Both the position numbers and the translations under genes were made by a program. From contig NZ_NOIU01000001.1 in NCBI RefSeq assembly GCF_004136635.1, positions 620,001-684,000 of the forward strand: a stretch of DNA of 64,000 nucleotides, written 5' to 3'. A model generated the notes under the pieces. That model searched no databases, was not told the DNA's origin, and saw only the letters and a list, made by a program, of their open reading frames with translations. Position 1 is the first letter of the stretch, and each line of letters starts with the position of its first letter. This stretch comes from Rothia halotolerans (GTDB lineage Bacteria; Actinomycetota; Actinomycetes; Actinomycetales; Micrococcaceae). Positions 9,353-19,015 of the stretch are shown piece by piece.

Positions 9353-9469
9353 GGTTTTCAGAGCTATCGTTCCGAAAATCCAGGGACGATGATGGGCCGA
9401 TGACGGCGCGGGACCGTCGAGCCGGCACCAGCGGAGCCTCCGTTTTCCGGAAAGATAGCTCCGAGAACC
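9353..9469. repeat. Inverted-hairpin intergenic repeat, copy 1
   Basis: Two 26-28-base arms lie in opposite orientation: 9353-9378 (contains GAGCTATCGTTCCGAAAA) and 9442-9469 (contains TTTTCCGGAAAGATAGCTC). Each arm also folds on itself through TTTTC/GAAAA ends, and 63 bases separate them. A second copy with the same arms is at 30191-30282. It occupies most of the gene-free stretch 9245-9616, in which no coding signal was seen. Confidence 0.7.
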
Positions 9470-9616
9470 CCCAGCACACGATGAGGCGTCTATGTCCGCC
9501 GCTCGTCGCAGCGTCCAGGCGCCTCCGAGACCGAGGGCTGCCGAATCGCCCCGGAGAGTCGGCCCGGTCGCCTCCCGACGCACCGATCCGCAGAGCCCCG
9601 CCCACGAGGCGGCGAC

Positions 9617-10342
9617 TCAGGAGGCCCCGGCGACGGGCCGGATCAGCCCCTTGGGCCGCGGCGGGGCGTAGGTCCGCACCTTGGAGGTCTTGAGCCCCAT
9701 GCCCACCAGCGACTGGGCGACGGTCACCGCGGCCGCGACGCCGTCCACCACGGGGACGCCGGTGGCCTCGCGCACCGCCTCGTCCAGCCCGGCCATGCCG
9801 CCACAGCCCAGGCAGATGACCTCCGCGCGGTCCTCCTCCACGGCGCGCACCGACTCGCGGACCAGCGCCTCGACGGTGCGATCCCGGTCCTGCTCGAGCT
9901 CCAGGACCGACAGGCCGGAGGCCCGCACCGAGGCGCAGCGGGCCGAGAGCCCGGCCAGCAGCAGCCGGTCCTCGATCAGCGGCAGCGTCCGGTCCAGGGT
10001 GGTCACCACGGAGTACTTGTGCCCGAGGTACATCGCGGTGGAGGCCGCGGCCTCGGTGATGTCCACGACCGGCACCTCCAGCAGCTCCTGCAGGCCCTCC
10101 CGGCCGTGCTCGCCGTAGCCGGCCTGGATCACGGCGTCGTACTGGCCGTCGTAGTCCCGGACGGCCTCCTGGACGGCGACGGCGGCGAGGTAGGACTCGT
10201 AGTTGCCCTCCACCGACTCCGCGCCGAAGGAGGGGGTGATGGGGACGATCTCCGTCCCCTCCGCGGCGGCGGCGCGGGCGGCCTGCGCGATGGCCTCGGT
10301 CATCGAGGCGGTGGTGTTGACGTTAGCGACGAGGATGCGCAC
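9617..10342 (-). CDS. Allantoin/hydantoin racemase (Asp/Glu racemase family)
   Basis: The 241-residue protein matches the HyuE/hydantoin racemase family, with the starting strand MRILVANVNTT, a VICLGCGGMAG motif carrying one catalytic cysteine (about residue 187) and a SARCASV cysteine region. In this purine setting the expected job is interconverting (R)- and (S)-allantoin so that both enantiomers reach the allantoinase. It starts at GTG 10342, preceded by AAAGGCCCC. It lies downstream of the allantoin permease, with a 188-base gap that contains an 18-base repeat. Confidence 0.85.
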   Translation of the reverse strand: MRILVANVNTTASMTEAIAQAARAAAAEGTEIVPITPSFGAESVEGNYESYLAAVAVQEAVRDYDGQYDAVIQAGYGEHGREGLQELLEVPVVDITEAAASTAMYLGHKYSVVTTLDRTLPLIEDRLLLAGLSARCASVRASGLSVLELEQDRDRTVEALVRESVRAVEEDRAEVICLGCGGMAGLDEAVREATGVPVVDGVAAAVTVAQSLVGMGLKTSKVRTYAPPRPKGLIRPVAGAS

Positions 10343-10402
10343 GTTCTGGGGCCTTTCGGTTCGGCGGGCTTGTGGGGTCGGCCGCGACGGGCGGCTCGGC
10401 GT

Positions 10403-10474
10403 CGGTTCGGGCCGGCGGCCGGATTCGATCCGGTAGCCGGGTTCGATGCAGCGGTCGGGTTCGATGCTGCGGGC
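10403..10474. repeat. Four degenerate 18-base tandem repeats
   Basis: Units at 10403-10420, 10421-10438, 10439-10456 and 10457-10474 share the core GGGTTCGATGC, clearest in the last two. They fill the gap between the allantoin permease stop and the racemase start. No gene or promoter was seen in this gap. Confidence 0.6.
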
Positions 10475-10530
10475 GGGCCCGCCGCGGCCAGGACCGGCGC
10501 AGCGGGCCGCGCGCTCAGCGGCGCTGGGTG

Positions 10531-12123
10531 TCAGTGATGCGGGGTGACGGCGATGCTCTCGCCGTCCACGGCCCGGAACTCCCGGGAGCGGTCCGCGATG
10601 ATCAAGTAGATCACGGCGGCCAGGATGGCGCCGATGAACCACGAGAAGCCGGAGACCACCGCGAAGAGCGGGACCAGCGCGAGGACCAGGGCGACGATCG
10701 CGGCCGGGGCGAAGGCCGCCACGGCCTTCATGTTGAAGCCGCGGGTGTACGCGTATTCCCCGTTCGAATCCTCCGAGTAGAGCGCCGGGACGTCCACCCG
10801 TCCCTTCCGCACGAGCCAGTAGTCGGCCATGATGACGCCGAACAGGGGCCCGAGCAGCGCTCCCAGCCCGCCGAGGAAGTACACGATGACGACCGGCGAG
10901 TTGTACAGGTTCCACGGCAGGATGACCAGGCCGATGATCGCGGAGACCACCGCCGCGCGGCGGAAGTTCAGCCTCTTCGGGAACAGCCCCGTCAGCGTGT
11001 AGACCGGCGCCACGAAGTTGGCCATGAGGTTCACGGCGATCGTCAGGATGATCAGCGCCAGGCAGGCCAGCGCGAGGAGGAGGGTGTTGGGGATGGCGGT
11101 GACGACGTCGGTCGGCGACTCGATGACGGTGCCGTTGATCGTGTAGGTGCCGCCGGAGAGGACCACGACGATGCCGGCGAAGAACAGCATGTTGATCGGG
11201 ATGCCGAAGAAGTTGCCGCGCACCACCGACTTCTCGGAGGGGGCGCCGCGGGTGAAGTCGCAGAAGTTCAGCACGAAGGTCCCGTAGATGACCACCCAGA
11301 GGGCGGCGGACTGGAAGATCTCCACCCACATCGCGCCCCCGGTCAGGGAGTTCTCCGTGGACCAGGAGATGCTGCCGCCGGTCTGGACGAGGATCCAGAT
11401 GGCCAGCGCCAGCATGGTGACCAGGATGACCGGCCCGGCGAAGGCCTCGTAGCGGCGGATCATCTCCATGCCGAAGCTGACGATGACGATCTGCACGACC
11501 CACAGGACCAGGAAGGAGATCCAGCCGAGGGTCGAGAGCCCGAGGATCGAGTTCTCGTCCAGCGAGCCCAGGCCCGGTGCCACCGCCACGATCAGCACCC
11601 TCAGCACCACCGAGGCGAGGTAGGTCTGGATGCCGAACCAGATCACCGCGACGCCGCCTCGGACGATGGCGGGGATCTTGGAGCCGTGGACGCCGAAGGC
11701 GATGCGGCTCAGGACCGGGAAGGGCACGCCGACCCGCTCCCCCATGAACCCCGAGAGGTTCAGCAGGAGGAAGAGGAAGACGGCGCCGAGCAGGAAGGCC
11801 AGCATGATCTGCCAGCCCCCGAGGCCCAGGGCGAAGAGCCCGATGGCGAAGGCGTAGTTGCCCAGCGAGTGCACGTCGTTGGCCCACAGCGTGAAGATGC
11901 TGTAGGCGTTCCAGGTGCGGCCCGCCCGGGTGGTGGGGGCGAGGTCCCCGTTGTAGAGGTTGGGGCTCACGCCCGTGGGGATGGGCACCGTGGTGCCGGG
12001 CACGTGGGTGATGGCGTCGACGGCGGGGTCTCCGGTGCCCCACGGCTCGGCCTCGTTCAGCCGCACGTGGTGCTCCTGGTGCCGCTCGTGCTGCGGGGGG
12101 ACGCCCCCGGGCTGCTGGCTCAT
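10531..12123 (-). CDS. pucI: NCS1-family allantoin permease
   Basis: The 530-residue, twelve-helix membrane protein resembles the allantoin/cytosine/uracil NCS1 transporters. It has the family's early NLYNGDLAP and WNAYSIFTLWANDVHSLGNY segments and the FCDFTRG loop. It probably imports allantoin with a cation. Context supports this substrate: allantoinase is upstream and the racemase downstream. The start at 12123 is chosen because AGAGGAAGG lies nine bases upstream; a longer in-frame start would sit in the promoter. Confidence 0.9.
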   Translation of the reverse strand: MSQQPGGVPPQHERHQEHHVRLNEAEPWGTGDPAVDAITHVPGTTVPIPTGVSPNLYNGDLAPTTRAGRTWNAYSIFTLWANDVHSLGNYAFAIGLFALGLGGWQIMLAFLLGAVFLFLLLNLSGFMGERVGVPFPVLSRIAFGVHGSKIPAIVRGGVAVIWFGIQTYLASVVLRVLIVAVAPGLGSLDENSILGLSTLGWISFLVLWVVQIVIVSFGMEMIRRYEAFAGPVILVTMLALAIWILVQTGGSISWSTENSLTGGAMWVEIFQSAALWVVIYGTFVLNFCDFTRGAPSEKSVVRGNFFGIPINMLFFAGIVVVLSGGTYTINGTVIESPTDVVTAIPNTLLLALACLALIILTIAVNLMANFVAPVYTLTGLFPKRLNFRRAAVVSAIIGLVILPWNLYNSPVVIVYFLGGLGALLGPLFGVIMADYWLVRKGRVDVPALYSEDSNGEYAYTRGFNMKAVAAFAPAAIVALVLALVPLFAVVSGFSWFIGAILAAVIYLIIADRSREFRAVDGESIAVTPHH

Positions 12124-12222
12124 GGTACGGACCTTCCTCTGACACGGGGCTGATGCAGCCGCCGGTGGAGATGGGGGAAGGGGTCCTCGCGGGCGCTCAT
12201 CGGCCGGCGTCGGGCTCCTCAT

Positions 12223-12288
12223 GTTTCCGCGATGCGGAAAGGGAATTTTCCTATAAGAAATGTTACGTAGCACACGCTAGGTGGTCAA
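12223..12288 (-). promoter_or_regulatory. Allantoin permease promoter with tandem purine operators
   Basis: On the minus strand a -35 TTGACC (12283-12288) and -10 TAACAT (12260-12265) are 17 bases apart. Downstream lies a perfect palindrome, TTTCCGC-GAT-GCGGAAA, at 12224-12240. A degenerate second site of the same spacing (TTTTCC at 12246-12251, N7, AATGTT at 12259-12264) is centred 23 bases away and overlaps the start point and -10 box. The same palindrome occurs at three other purine promoters, so an IclR-type repressor is expected to act here. Confidence 0.7.
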
Positions 12289-12333
12289 GCGTCGAGCCCC
12301 CGTCTTTTCCCCGCCGGCCCTGGACGCGCGGAA

Positions 12334-12381
12334 GCGCGCAGCGGCCACCGGGGGATGCGTTCCCCGGCGGCCGCTGCGCGC
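12334..12381 (-). terminator. Terminator after allantoinase
   Basis: A 13-base perfect stem, GCGCGCAGCGGCC (12334-12346) with GGCCGCTGCGCGC (12369-12381), has a further inner CCGGGG/CCCCGG stem. It lies just past the allantoinase stop and before the allantoin permease promoter, and so separates the two transcription units. Confidence 0.75.
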
Positions 12382-12399
12382 GCTCCGACAGGCCTTCCG

Positions 12400-14136
12400 T
12401 CAGGCCTCTCCGCGGCGGATGAGGCGGCCGGCGGGCTCCTGGAAGTCCACCTCCGCGCCGCGCAGGAAGGTGCGCCGCACCCGGCCCGAGAGGGCCTTGT
12501 TCTGGTAGGGCGTGATGGGGTTCTTGTGGTGGAGCTTGCCGGCGTCGACCACGAAGCCCTCGTCGGGGGCGAAGATCGCCAGGTCGGCGTCGTACCCCAG
12601 GGCCAGCTTGCCCTTGGATCGCAGACCCGCGCGCTGGGCCGGCTTGGTGGACATCCACTGCACCACCCGCTCCAGCTCGACGCCGCGGCGCCGGGCCTCG
12701 GTCCAGATCAGGGCCAGGCCCAGCTGGAGCGAGGAGACCCCGCCCCAGGCCACGCCGAAGTCCCCGTTGTCCAGATCCTTCAGGTCCAGGGTGGAGGGCG
12801 AGTGGTCGGAGACGATGAAGTCGATCGTCCCGTCGATGAGCCCCTCCCACAGCAGCTCCCGGTTGCCGACCTCGCGCACCGGCGGGCAGCACTTGAAGGC
12901 GGTGGCCCCGTTGGGGATCTCCTCCGAGAGCAGGGTCAGGTAGTGCGGGCAGGTCTCGACCGTGAGGTCCAGCCCGTCCTCCTTGGCCGAGGCGATCATC
13001 GGCAGCGCATCCGAGGAGGAGAGGTGCAGGATGTGCGCCTTCGCCCCGGTCCAGCGGGCCCGCTCGATGACCTCGGCGATCGCGAGGTTCTCCGCGCCGC
13101 GGGGGCGGGAGCGCAGGAAGGTGTCGTAGACGTCGCCCTCGGGCTGCGGGGCCCGGTCGATGGCCCGGGAGTCCTCGGCGTGGACGATCATCAGCGAGTC
13201 GAAGGTCTTGAGCTCGGCGAGGTCCTCCTCGAGCTCGTCGGCCTCGAGGTGCGGGAACTCGTCCACGCCGGAGTGCAGGAGGAAGCACTTGAAGCCGAAG
13301 ACGCCGTCGTCGTGCAGGGAGCGCAGGTGCTTCTTGTTGCCGGGGATCGCCCCGCCCCAGAAGCCGACGTCGATGAAGGACTGGTTCTGCGCGAAGAGGC
13401 GCTTGTACTCCAGCGCCGGCACGTTGACCGTGGCCGGGATGGAGTTCAGCGGCATGTCCAGCACGGTGGTGACGCCGCCGGCCGCGGCCGCGCGGGTCGC
13501 GGTGGCGAAGCCCTCCCAGTCGGTGCGGCCGGGCTCGTTGATGTGCACGTGGGTGTCAACGAGTCCGGGGAGCAGGGTCTCGTCCTCGGCCAGGTCGATG
13601 CTTCGCTCGCCCACCAGGCCGGAGCCCAGCGGCTCGAGGGCCACGATCTTGCCGTCCCTCACGCCGACCTCGCGGGCGGCCAAGCCCGCGGTGGTCATGA
13701 TCCGCTCGCCGCGGACCACGAGGTCGAACTTCCGATCGTCCCCGGCGAAGGTGCCCTCGTCGGTCGCGCCGGCGTGGGGGCGGTCCTCGGAGCGCTGCGT
13801 CGGGAGGCCGTGCTCCTTGCGGTACTCCTCGATGAGCCCGCGGATGCGGTCCGGGTCGTTGACCCGGTCGCTGACGGAGAGCTTGCGGCTCTGCTCCTCG
13901 TGGTAGGCGGCGTCCAGCGAGGCCGGCTTGGTGGCCGAGCGGGCGGAGTCCTCCTGCGCCACGGTCTCGGGCGACTCGGGCTCGGGGGCGCCGTCGTGCT
14001 GGGTCTCGGCGGCGGCCGAGGCCTGCTGCGCCTCGGCGCTCTCGGCGACCTCCTGGGCGGCCTCCTGCTCCTGGGGCTTCTCCCCGCCGGAGGACGAGGC
14101 CTCGCGGCCCTTGCGGGACGAGTTCTTCTGTGTCAT
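12400..14136 (-). CDS. allB: Allantoinase with a long N-terminal extension
   Basis: The enzyme hydrolyses (S)-allantoin to allantoate. The amidohydrolase core starts near residue 136, with metal ligands His196 and His198 in DTHVHINEPG, the carboxylated Lys in FGFKCFLLHSG, further His residues in MIVHAED and HILHLSSS, and the Asp of VSDHSPS. Residues 1-135 are extra: a Ser/Glu/Gln/Ala-rich stretch and then a charged helix-like part (SDRVNDPDRIRGLIEEYRKE). The ATG at 14136 has GGAG nine bases upstream; no in-frame ATG occurs before residue 147. It is the last gene of the five-gene glyoxylate operon. Confidence 0.93.
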   Translation of the reverse strand: MTQKNSSRKGREASSSGGEKPQEQEAAQEVAESAEAQQASAAAETQHDGAPEPESPETVAQEDSARSATKPASLDAAYHEEQSRKLSVSDRVNDPDRIRGLIEEYRKEHGLPTQRSEDRPHAGATDEGTFAGDDRKFDLVVRGERIMTTAGLAAREVGVRDGKIVALEPLGSGLVGERSIDLAEDETLLPGLVDTHVHINEPGRTDWEGFATATRAAAAGGVTTVLDMPLNSIPATVNVPALEYKRLFAQNQSFIDVGFWGGAIPGNKKHLRSLHDDGVFGFKCFLLHSGVDEFPHLEADELEEDLAELKTFDSLMIVHAEDSRAIDRAPQPEGDVYDTFLRSRPRGAENLAIAEVIERARWTGAKAHILHLSSSDALPMIASAKEDGLDLTVETCPHYLTLLSEEIPNGATAFKCCPPVREVGNRELLWEGLIDGTIDFIVSDHSPSTLDLKDLDNGDFGVAWGGVSSLQLGLALIWTEARRRGVELERVVQWMSTKPAQRAGLRSKGKLALGYDADLAIFAPDEGFVVDAGKLHHKNPITPYQNKALSGRVRRTFLRGAEVDFQEPAGRLIRRGEA

Positions 14137-14176
14137 GTCTTCCTTCTCCATCCAGTAGTGGCGGCGTCGACCCGGC

Positions 14177-15352
14177 TCAGCGGGCGTCGGCGCCGTCCAG
14201 CAGCTCGGGCAGCCGCTCGCCGATGCGCGCACCCACCCGTTCCAGCAGCGGGCCGGCCTCGGACATGCTCCGGGCCGGGTCAGGCTCCAGCTCGGCGAGG
14301 GCGTGGAGCCCGGTGAACCCGGCCTCCCGCACCCGCTCCGCGTCCAGCAGGCTCCGCCCGCACACGGCCAGCACCGGGATGCCGGCCTCCCGCGCGCAGG
14401 CCAGGACGCCCATCGGGGTCTTGCCGTGCAGCGACTGCTCGTCCAGGCTCCCCTCGCCGGTGATCACCAGGTCGGCCCCGGCGATCCCGAGGGCCAGGCC
14501 CACCAGCTCCAGGACGACCTCGATCCCCGCCTCGCGGTGGGCGCCCAGGCCGGCGAGGGCGGCGTAGCCGACCCCTCCGGCGGCACCGGCGCCGTGGCTA
14601 TCCTCCAGGCGCCGCTCGGCGATCCCGAGGGACTCCCCGAGCAGGCGGGCGAACCGGGCCAGCCCGGCGTCGAGCCGTGCCACGTCCTGCTCGGAGGCAC
14701 CCTTCTGCGGTCCGAAGACCGCGGCGGCGCCGTGCTCGCCGAGCAGCGGGTTGTCGACGTCGCTGGCGAGCACGAACTCGGTCCGGGCCAGGCGCGGGTC
14801 CAGGCCCGCGGCCTCGACTCGATCCAGGCGCTCCAGGGCGCCGCCGCCCGGCGGCAGCGGGTCCCCCTCCGCGTCGTACAGCTCCAGCCCCAGCGCGCTC
14901 AGCAGCCCGGCTCCGCCGTCGGTGCTGGCGCTGCCGCCGACGCCGAGGACCACCCGGGCGGCCCCCGCGTCGAGGGCCGCGGCGATCAGCTCGCCGGTGC
15001 CGTAGCTGGTGGCCCCCAGGGCGTCGCGCTCGCCGCCCGGCAGCAGGTCCAGGCCCGAGGCGGTGGCCATCTCGACGAAGGCCTCCTCGCCCCGCAGGGC
15101 GTAGTCGGCGTCCACGGGCTCCATGGTGGGCCCGTGCACCCGCGCCGAGCGGCGCTCGAAGCCGGCGGCGATCGCCGCCTCGAGCGTGCCCTCGCCCCCG
15201 TCCGCCACCGGGATCGTCTCGACCTGCGCCTCGGGGACGGCCGCGCGGATCCCGGCGGCCAGGCTCCGACCCACCTCGTGGGCGGTCAGAGATCCCTTGA
15301 ACTTGTCGGAGGCCACGACGATGCGCGGGGTCCGGCTGGTGCTGTGCGGCAT
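14177..15352 (-). CDS. glxK: Glycerate 2-kinase (GarK/GlxK family)
   Basis: The protein of about 391 residues phosphorylates glycerate to 2-phosphoglycerate, linking glyoxylate to glycolysis. Family motifs include VVASDKFKGSLTAHEVG at the start, PVADGGEGTLEA, GVGGSASTDGGAGLL and DLVITGEGSLDEQSLHGKTP. The start is uncertain between ATG 15352 and GTG 15358, two codons earlier; the ATG has GAGTGA just upstream. It sits between gcl and allantoinase with gaps of about 40 bases, consistent with co-transcription. Confidence 0.93.
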   Translation of the reverse strand: MPHSTSRTPRIVVASDKFKGSLTAHEVGRSLAAGIRAAVPEAQVETIPVADGGEGTLEAAIAAGFERRSARVHGPTMEPVDADYALRGEEAFVEMATASGLDLLPGGERDALGATSYGTGELIAAALDAGAARVVLGVGGSASTDGGAGLLSALGLELYDAEGDPLPPGGGALERLDRVEAAGLDPRLARTEFVLASDVDNPLLGEHGAAAVFGPQKGASEQDVARLDAGLARFARLLGESLGIAERRLEDSHGAGAAGGVGYAALAGLGAHREAGIEVVLELVGLALGIAGADLVITGEGSLDEQSLHGKTPMGVLACAREAGIPVLAVCGRSLLDAERVREAGFTGLHALAELEPDPARSMSEAGPLLERVGARIGERLPELLDGADAR

Positions 15353-15395
15353 GATCACTCGTTTCGATCCGGCGGGGAGGGGCGGGGGACGCGGC

Positions 15396-17174
15396 TCAGT
15401 CGAGCATCGAGATGGCCGTGGGGGCGTCCTCCCCGCGCTCGGCCAGCTCCTCGAACTCCACGACGCTGTCCAGGTTGGAGGGGCTCATCGAGATGTTGGT
15501 GACGCGCTCGAGGATGACCTCGACGACCACCGGCACCTGGTGCTCCTCGGCCAGCGACCGCGCCTGCGCGAAGGCCTCCTGGATCTTCTCCGGATCGGTC
15601 ACCCGCAGGGCCTTGCAGCCCAGGCCCTCGACCACCTTGACATGATCCACACCATACCCCTGGGTCTCGGGGGAGTTGATGTTCTCGAAGGCCAGCGACA
15701 CGTTCTGCTCCATCTTGAAGCCGCGCTGCGACTGCCGGATGAGGCCCAGGTACGAGTTGTTCACCACCACGTGGATGTACGGGAGGTTGAACTGCGCGCC
15801 GACGGCGAGCTCCTCGACCATGAACTGGAAGTCGTAATCCCCGGAGAGCGCCACGACCGTCTGGCCCGGCTTGCCGCGCACCACGCCCAGCGCCGCGGGG
15901 CCCGTCCAGCCCAGCGGGCCGGCCTGGCCGGCGTTGATCCACTGGCGGGGCCCGTAGACGTGCAGGAACTGGCCGCCGGCGATCTGGGAGAGACCGATCG
16001 TGGAGACGTAGGTGACGTCCTTGCCGAAGGCGGAGTTCATCTCCTCGTACACCCGCTGCGGCTTGATCGGCGTCTGGTCGAAGTGGGTCTTGCGCTGCAT
16101 GGTGCTCTTGCGCTGCGCGCAGTCCTTGGCCCAGACGTCGTAGTCGGGGATCGAGAAGTCGTCCTTGCGCTCGCGGGCGACCTCGAGCAGGGCGTCCAGC
16201 GCCGCGCCCGCGTCGGAGACGATCCCGAGGTCCGGGGAGAACACCCGGCCGATCTGGGTCGGCTCGATGTCGACGTGGACGAAGGTCCGGCCCTCGGTGT
16301 ACTGCTCCAGGCCGCCGGTGTGGCGGTTGGCCCACCGGTTGCCGATGCCGATCACGAAGTCGGACTCCAGGAAGGTCGCGTTGCCGTAGCGGTGGGAGGT
16401 CTGCAGGCCCACCATGCCCGCCATGAGCGGGTGGTCGTCCGGCATCGCGCCCCAGCCCATCAGGGTGGGGATGACCGGCACGTTGAGCAGCTCGGCGAGC
16501 TCGACCAGCTTCTCGGAGGCGTTGGCGTTGATGACGCCGCCGCCGGCGACGATCAGCGGGCGCTCGGCCCGGAACATCATGTCCAGGGCCTTGGCCGCCT
16601 GAGTCCGGCTCGCGGCCGGGCGGTTGACCGGCAGCGGCTCGTAGGCGTCGATGTCGAACTCGATCTCGGCCAGCTGCACGTCCATGGGCAGGTCGAGCAG
16701 CACGGGGCCGGGGCGGTCCGAGCGCATCAGGCCGAAGGCCTTCTGGAAGGCACCGGGGACCTGGCCGGGCTCCAGGACGGTCATCGCCATCTTGGTCACC
16801 GGCTCCGCGATGTCCGCGATGTTGATCGCCTGGAAGTCCTCCTTGTGCAGCTTGGCCACCGGCGCCTGGCCGGTGATGCACAGGATCGGGATCGAGTCGG
16901 CCGAGGCCGAGTAGAGCCCGGTGACCATGTCGGTGCCGGCGGGGCCGGAGGTGCCGACGCAGATGCCGATGTTGCCCGGGGCCGAGCGGGTGTACCCCTC
17001 GGCCATGTGCGAGGCGCCCTCCACGTGGCGGGCCAGCGTGTGCCGGATCCCGCCGTGGGCGCGCATCGCGGAGTAGAAGGGGTTGATCGCCGCCCCGGGA
17101 AGGCCGAAGGCCTCGGTGGCCCCCTCCTTCTCGAGGATCTGCACGATGGCGTCGACGGTGCGCATTCTGGTCAT
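15396..17174 (-). CDS. gcl: Glyoxylate carboligase
   Basis: The 592-residue TPP- and FAD-binding enzyme condenses two glyoxylates to tartronate semialdehyde and CO2. The sequence [19 protein letters not shown] places Val51 where other TPP enzymes have the catalytic Glu, the hallmark of Gcl. The TPP motif begins at [23 protein letters not shown] ribosome site immediately precedes the ATG at 17174, and the gene is nine bases downstream of glxR. Confidence 0.97.
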   Translation of the reverse strand: MTRMRTVDAIVQILEKEGATEAFGLPGAAINPFYSAMRAHGGIRHTLARHVEGASHMAEGYTRSAPGNIGICVGTSGPAGTDMVTGLYSASADSIPILCITGQAPVAKLHKEDFQAINIADIAEPVTKMAMTVLEPGQVPGAFQKAFGLMRSDRPGPVLLDLPMDVQLAEIEFDIDAYEPLPVNRPAASRTQAAKALDMMFRAERPLIVAGGGVINANASEKLVELAELLNVPVIPTLMGWGAMPDDHPLMAGMVGLQTSHRYGNATFLESDFVIGIGNRWANRHTGGLEQYTEGRTFVHVDIEPTQIGRVFSPDLGIVSDAGAALDALLEVARERKDDFSIPDYDVWAKDCAQRKSTMQRKTHFDQTPIKPQRVYEEMNSAFGKDVTYVSTIGLSQIAGGQFLHVYGPRQWINAGQAGPLGWTGPAALGVVRGKPGQTVVALSGDYDFQFMVEELAVGAQFNLPYIHVVVNNSYLGLIRQSQRGFKMEQNVSLAFENINSPETQGYGVDHVKVVEGLGCKALRVTDPEKIQEAFAQARSLAEEHQVPVVVEVILERVTNISMSPSNLDSVVEFEELAERGEDAPTAISMLD

Positions 17175-17183
17175 GGTCTCCCC

Positions 17184-18077
17184 TTAGGCCTTGTCCTCGG
17201 CCTCGCGGCCGGAGAGCTGCAGGACCTGCTTGAACAGGCCCGAGTGGTCCAGGGCGCCGTCGCCCTGGTTGACGGTCGCCGCCACGAGCTGGGCCACGAG
17301 GGCCCCGAGCGGGATCGCGACCTGGGCCTCGCGGGCCGCGGAGGTCACGATGCCCATGTCCTTGTGGTGCAGGGCGAGGCGGAAGCCGGGGTCGAAGTTG
17401 CGGTCGAGCATCTTCTGGCCCTTCTGGTCCAGCACCTTGGAGCCGGCCAGGCCGCCGCCCAGGACCTTCAGCGCGGCGTCGGTGTCCACGCCGTAGGCCT
17501 CCAGGAACGCCACGGCCTCGCCGAGCACCTGGATGTTGGAGGCCACGATCAGCTGGTTGGCGGCCTTGACGGTCTGCCCGGAGCCCGCGGGGCCCACGCG
17601 CACGATGGTCTTGCCGACGCCGTTGAGGACCTCCTCCGCTGCGGCGAAGTCCTCCTCCGAGCCGCCGACCATGATGGACAGCACGCCGTCGATGGCGCCC
17701 TGCTCGCCGCCGGAGACCGGTGCGTCGAGGGGGCGGATGCCGGCCTCGCGGGCGGCCTCGGCCAGGCGGCCGGCGACGTCGGGGCGGATGGTGCTCGCGT
17801 CGATCCACAGCGCGCCCTGCGGGGCGTTGGCGAAGACGCCGTCCTCGCCGGTCACCACGGCCTCGACGTCCGGGGAGTCGGGGACCATGGTGATGACGAC
17901 GTCGGCCCCGGCCACCGCCTCCTTGACGCTGCCGGCGCCCTTGCCGCCGGCCTCGACGAAGGCGTCGACCTTGTCCTGGCTGCGGTTGTAGCCGGTGACC
18001 TCGTGGCCCGCGGCGACGAGGTTCTTGGCCATGGGGAGACCCATGATGCCCAATCCGATGACTGCGATCTTGCTCAT
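17184..18077 (-). CDS. glxR: Tartronate semialdehyde reductase (2-hydroxy-3-oxopropionate reductase)
   Basis: The 297-residue beta-hydroxyacid dehydrogenase reduces tartronate semialdehyde to glycerate with NAD(P)H. The nucleotide-binding GLGIMGLPMAKNL motif is at the N-terminus, the substrate motif DAPVSGGEQGAIDGVLSIM is mid-protein, and the catalytic Lys lies in GSGQTVKAANQ. AGGAAGAGG precedes the start. Its place between hyi and gcl matches its job of consuming the Gcl product. Confidence 0.95.
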   Translation of the reverse strand: MSKIAVIGLGIMGLPMAKNLVAAGHEVTGYNRSQDKVDAFVEAGGKGAGSVKEAVAGADVVITMVPDSPDVEAVVTGEDGVFANAPQGALWIDASTIRPDVAGRLAEAAREAGIRPLDAPVSGGEQGAIDGVLSIMVGGSEEDFAAAEEVLNGVGKTIVRVGPAGSGQTVKAANQLIVASNIQVLGEAVAFLEAYGVDTDAALKVLGGGLAGSKVLDQKGQKMLDRNFDPGFRLALHHKDMGIVTSAAREAQVAIPLGALVAQLVAATVNQGDGALDHSGLFKQVLQLSGREAEDKA

Positions 18078-18115
18078 TGCTGACCTCTTCCTAAGATCCG
18101 TGGAGACGTGGTGGG

Positions 18116-18943
18116 TTAGTTGCTGGTGGCGGTGGCGCGCTGCTCGGCCGGGAGCCAGGCGAAGGGATCCTCGCCGGTGGCCTTGTACTCCAGGCCGATC
18201 CGGCCGGAGTAGCCGCCGCGCTGGGAGGCCTCGATCCACTGGGCCAGCGGCAGGTCGCCGGTGCCCGGCTCGCCGCGGCCCGGGGCGTCGGCGATCTGGA
18301 TGTGGCCGAACTCGGCGGCGTGCCGGGCGATCACGGAGTCGACGTCGTCGCCGTTGACGGCCATGTGGTAGAAGTCCGCGAGCAGCTTGACGTTCTGGAT
18401 GCCCTCGGCCTGCAGCTTGCCGATCACCGCGAGCGCGTCGGCCGCGGTCTTCAGCGGGTAGGCCTCGCTGCCGCTGACCGGCTCGAGGAGGACGACGCCG
18501 TCGATGCGGGCCGCGGCGCGGGCGGCGGCGGCGAGGTTCTCCAGCGCCACCTCGTCCTGCTGCTCGGCGGGGACGTCGTCGGTGCGGTTGCCGTACAGGG
18601 CGTTGAAGGCCCGGCAGCCCAGGCGCTCTCCGATGCCGACGGTGACGTCGATGTTGTCCTCGAACTCCTTGCGGCGGCTGACCCAGGAGACCAGGCCGCG
18701 CTCGCCGCCCGGCATGTCGCCGGCGAAGAAGTTCAGGCCGGTCAGGGAGATGCCCGCCGAGGTCACCGAGCGCTCGAAGTCGGCGACGTCGGCGTCGGAG
18801 GGGACCGCCTCCTGGAAGGGCCACCAGTACTCGGCCGCGTCGAAGCCCGCCTCGCGCACCGCCTGGGCGCGCTCGAGGATCGGGCGGTCGGTGAGGAGGA
18901 TCGAGGCGTTGACCGTGTACGGGACGGAGGGGAAGGCGTTCAT
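18116..18943 (-). CDS. hyi: Hydroxypyruvate isomerase
   Basis: The 275-residue TIM-barrel protein matches Hyi, which interconverts hydroxypyruvate and tartronate semialdehyde. Visible features are an AEYWWPF segment, LTGLNFFAGDMPGGERG and FYHMAVNGDD, with conserved metal-binding Glu residues in LLEPVSG and GLEYKATG. It is the first gene of the hyi-glxR-gcl-glxK-allantoinase operon. The ATG at 18943 follows GGAAGTGAG; a longer reading to 18997 lacks a ribosome site. Confidence 0.9.
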   Translation of the reverse strand: MNAFPSVPYTVNASILLTDRPILERAQAVREAGFDAAEYWWPFQEAVPSDADVADFERSVTSAGISLTGLNFFAGDMPGGERGLVSWVSRRKEFEDNIDVTVGIGERLGCRAFNALYGNRTDDVPAEQQDEVALENLAAAARAAARIDGVVLLEPVSGSEAYPLKTAADALAVIGKLQAEGIQNVKLLADFYHMAVNGDDVDSVIARHAAEFGHIQIADAPGRGEPGTGDLPLAQWIEASQRGGYSGRIGLEYKATGEDPFAWLPAEQRATATSN

Positions 18944-19015
18944 AGTGCTCACTTCCGGGTTCGCGCTGGATGGGTTCTCGGTCCCTCGGCGAAACACCCG
19001 CCGAGGCCATTGAGA

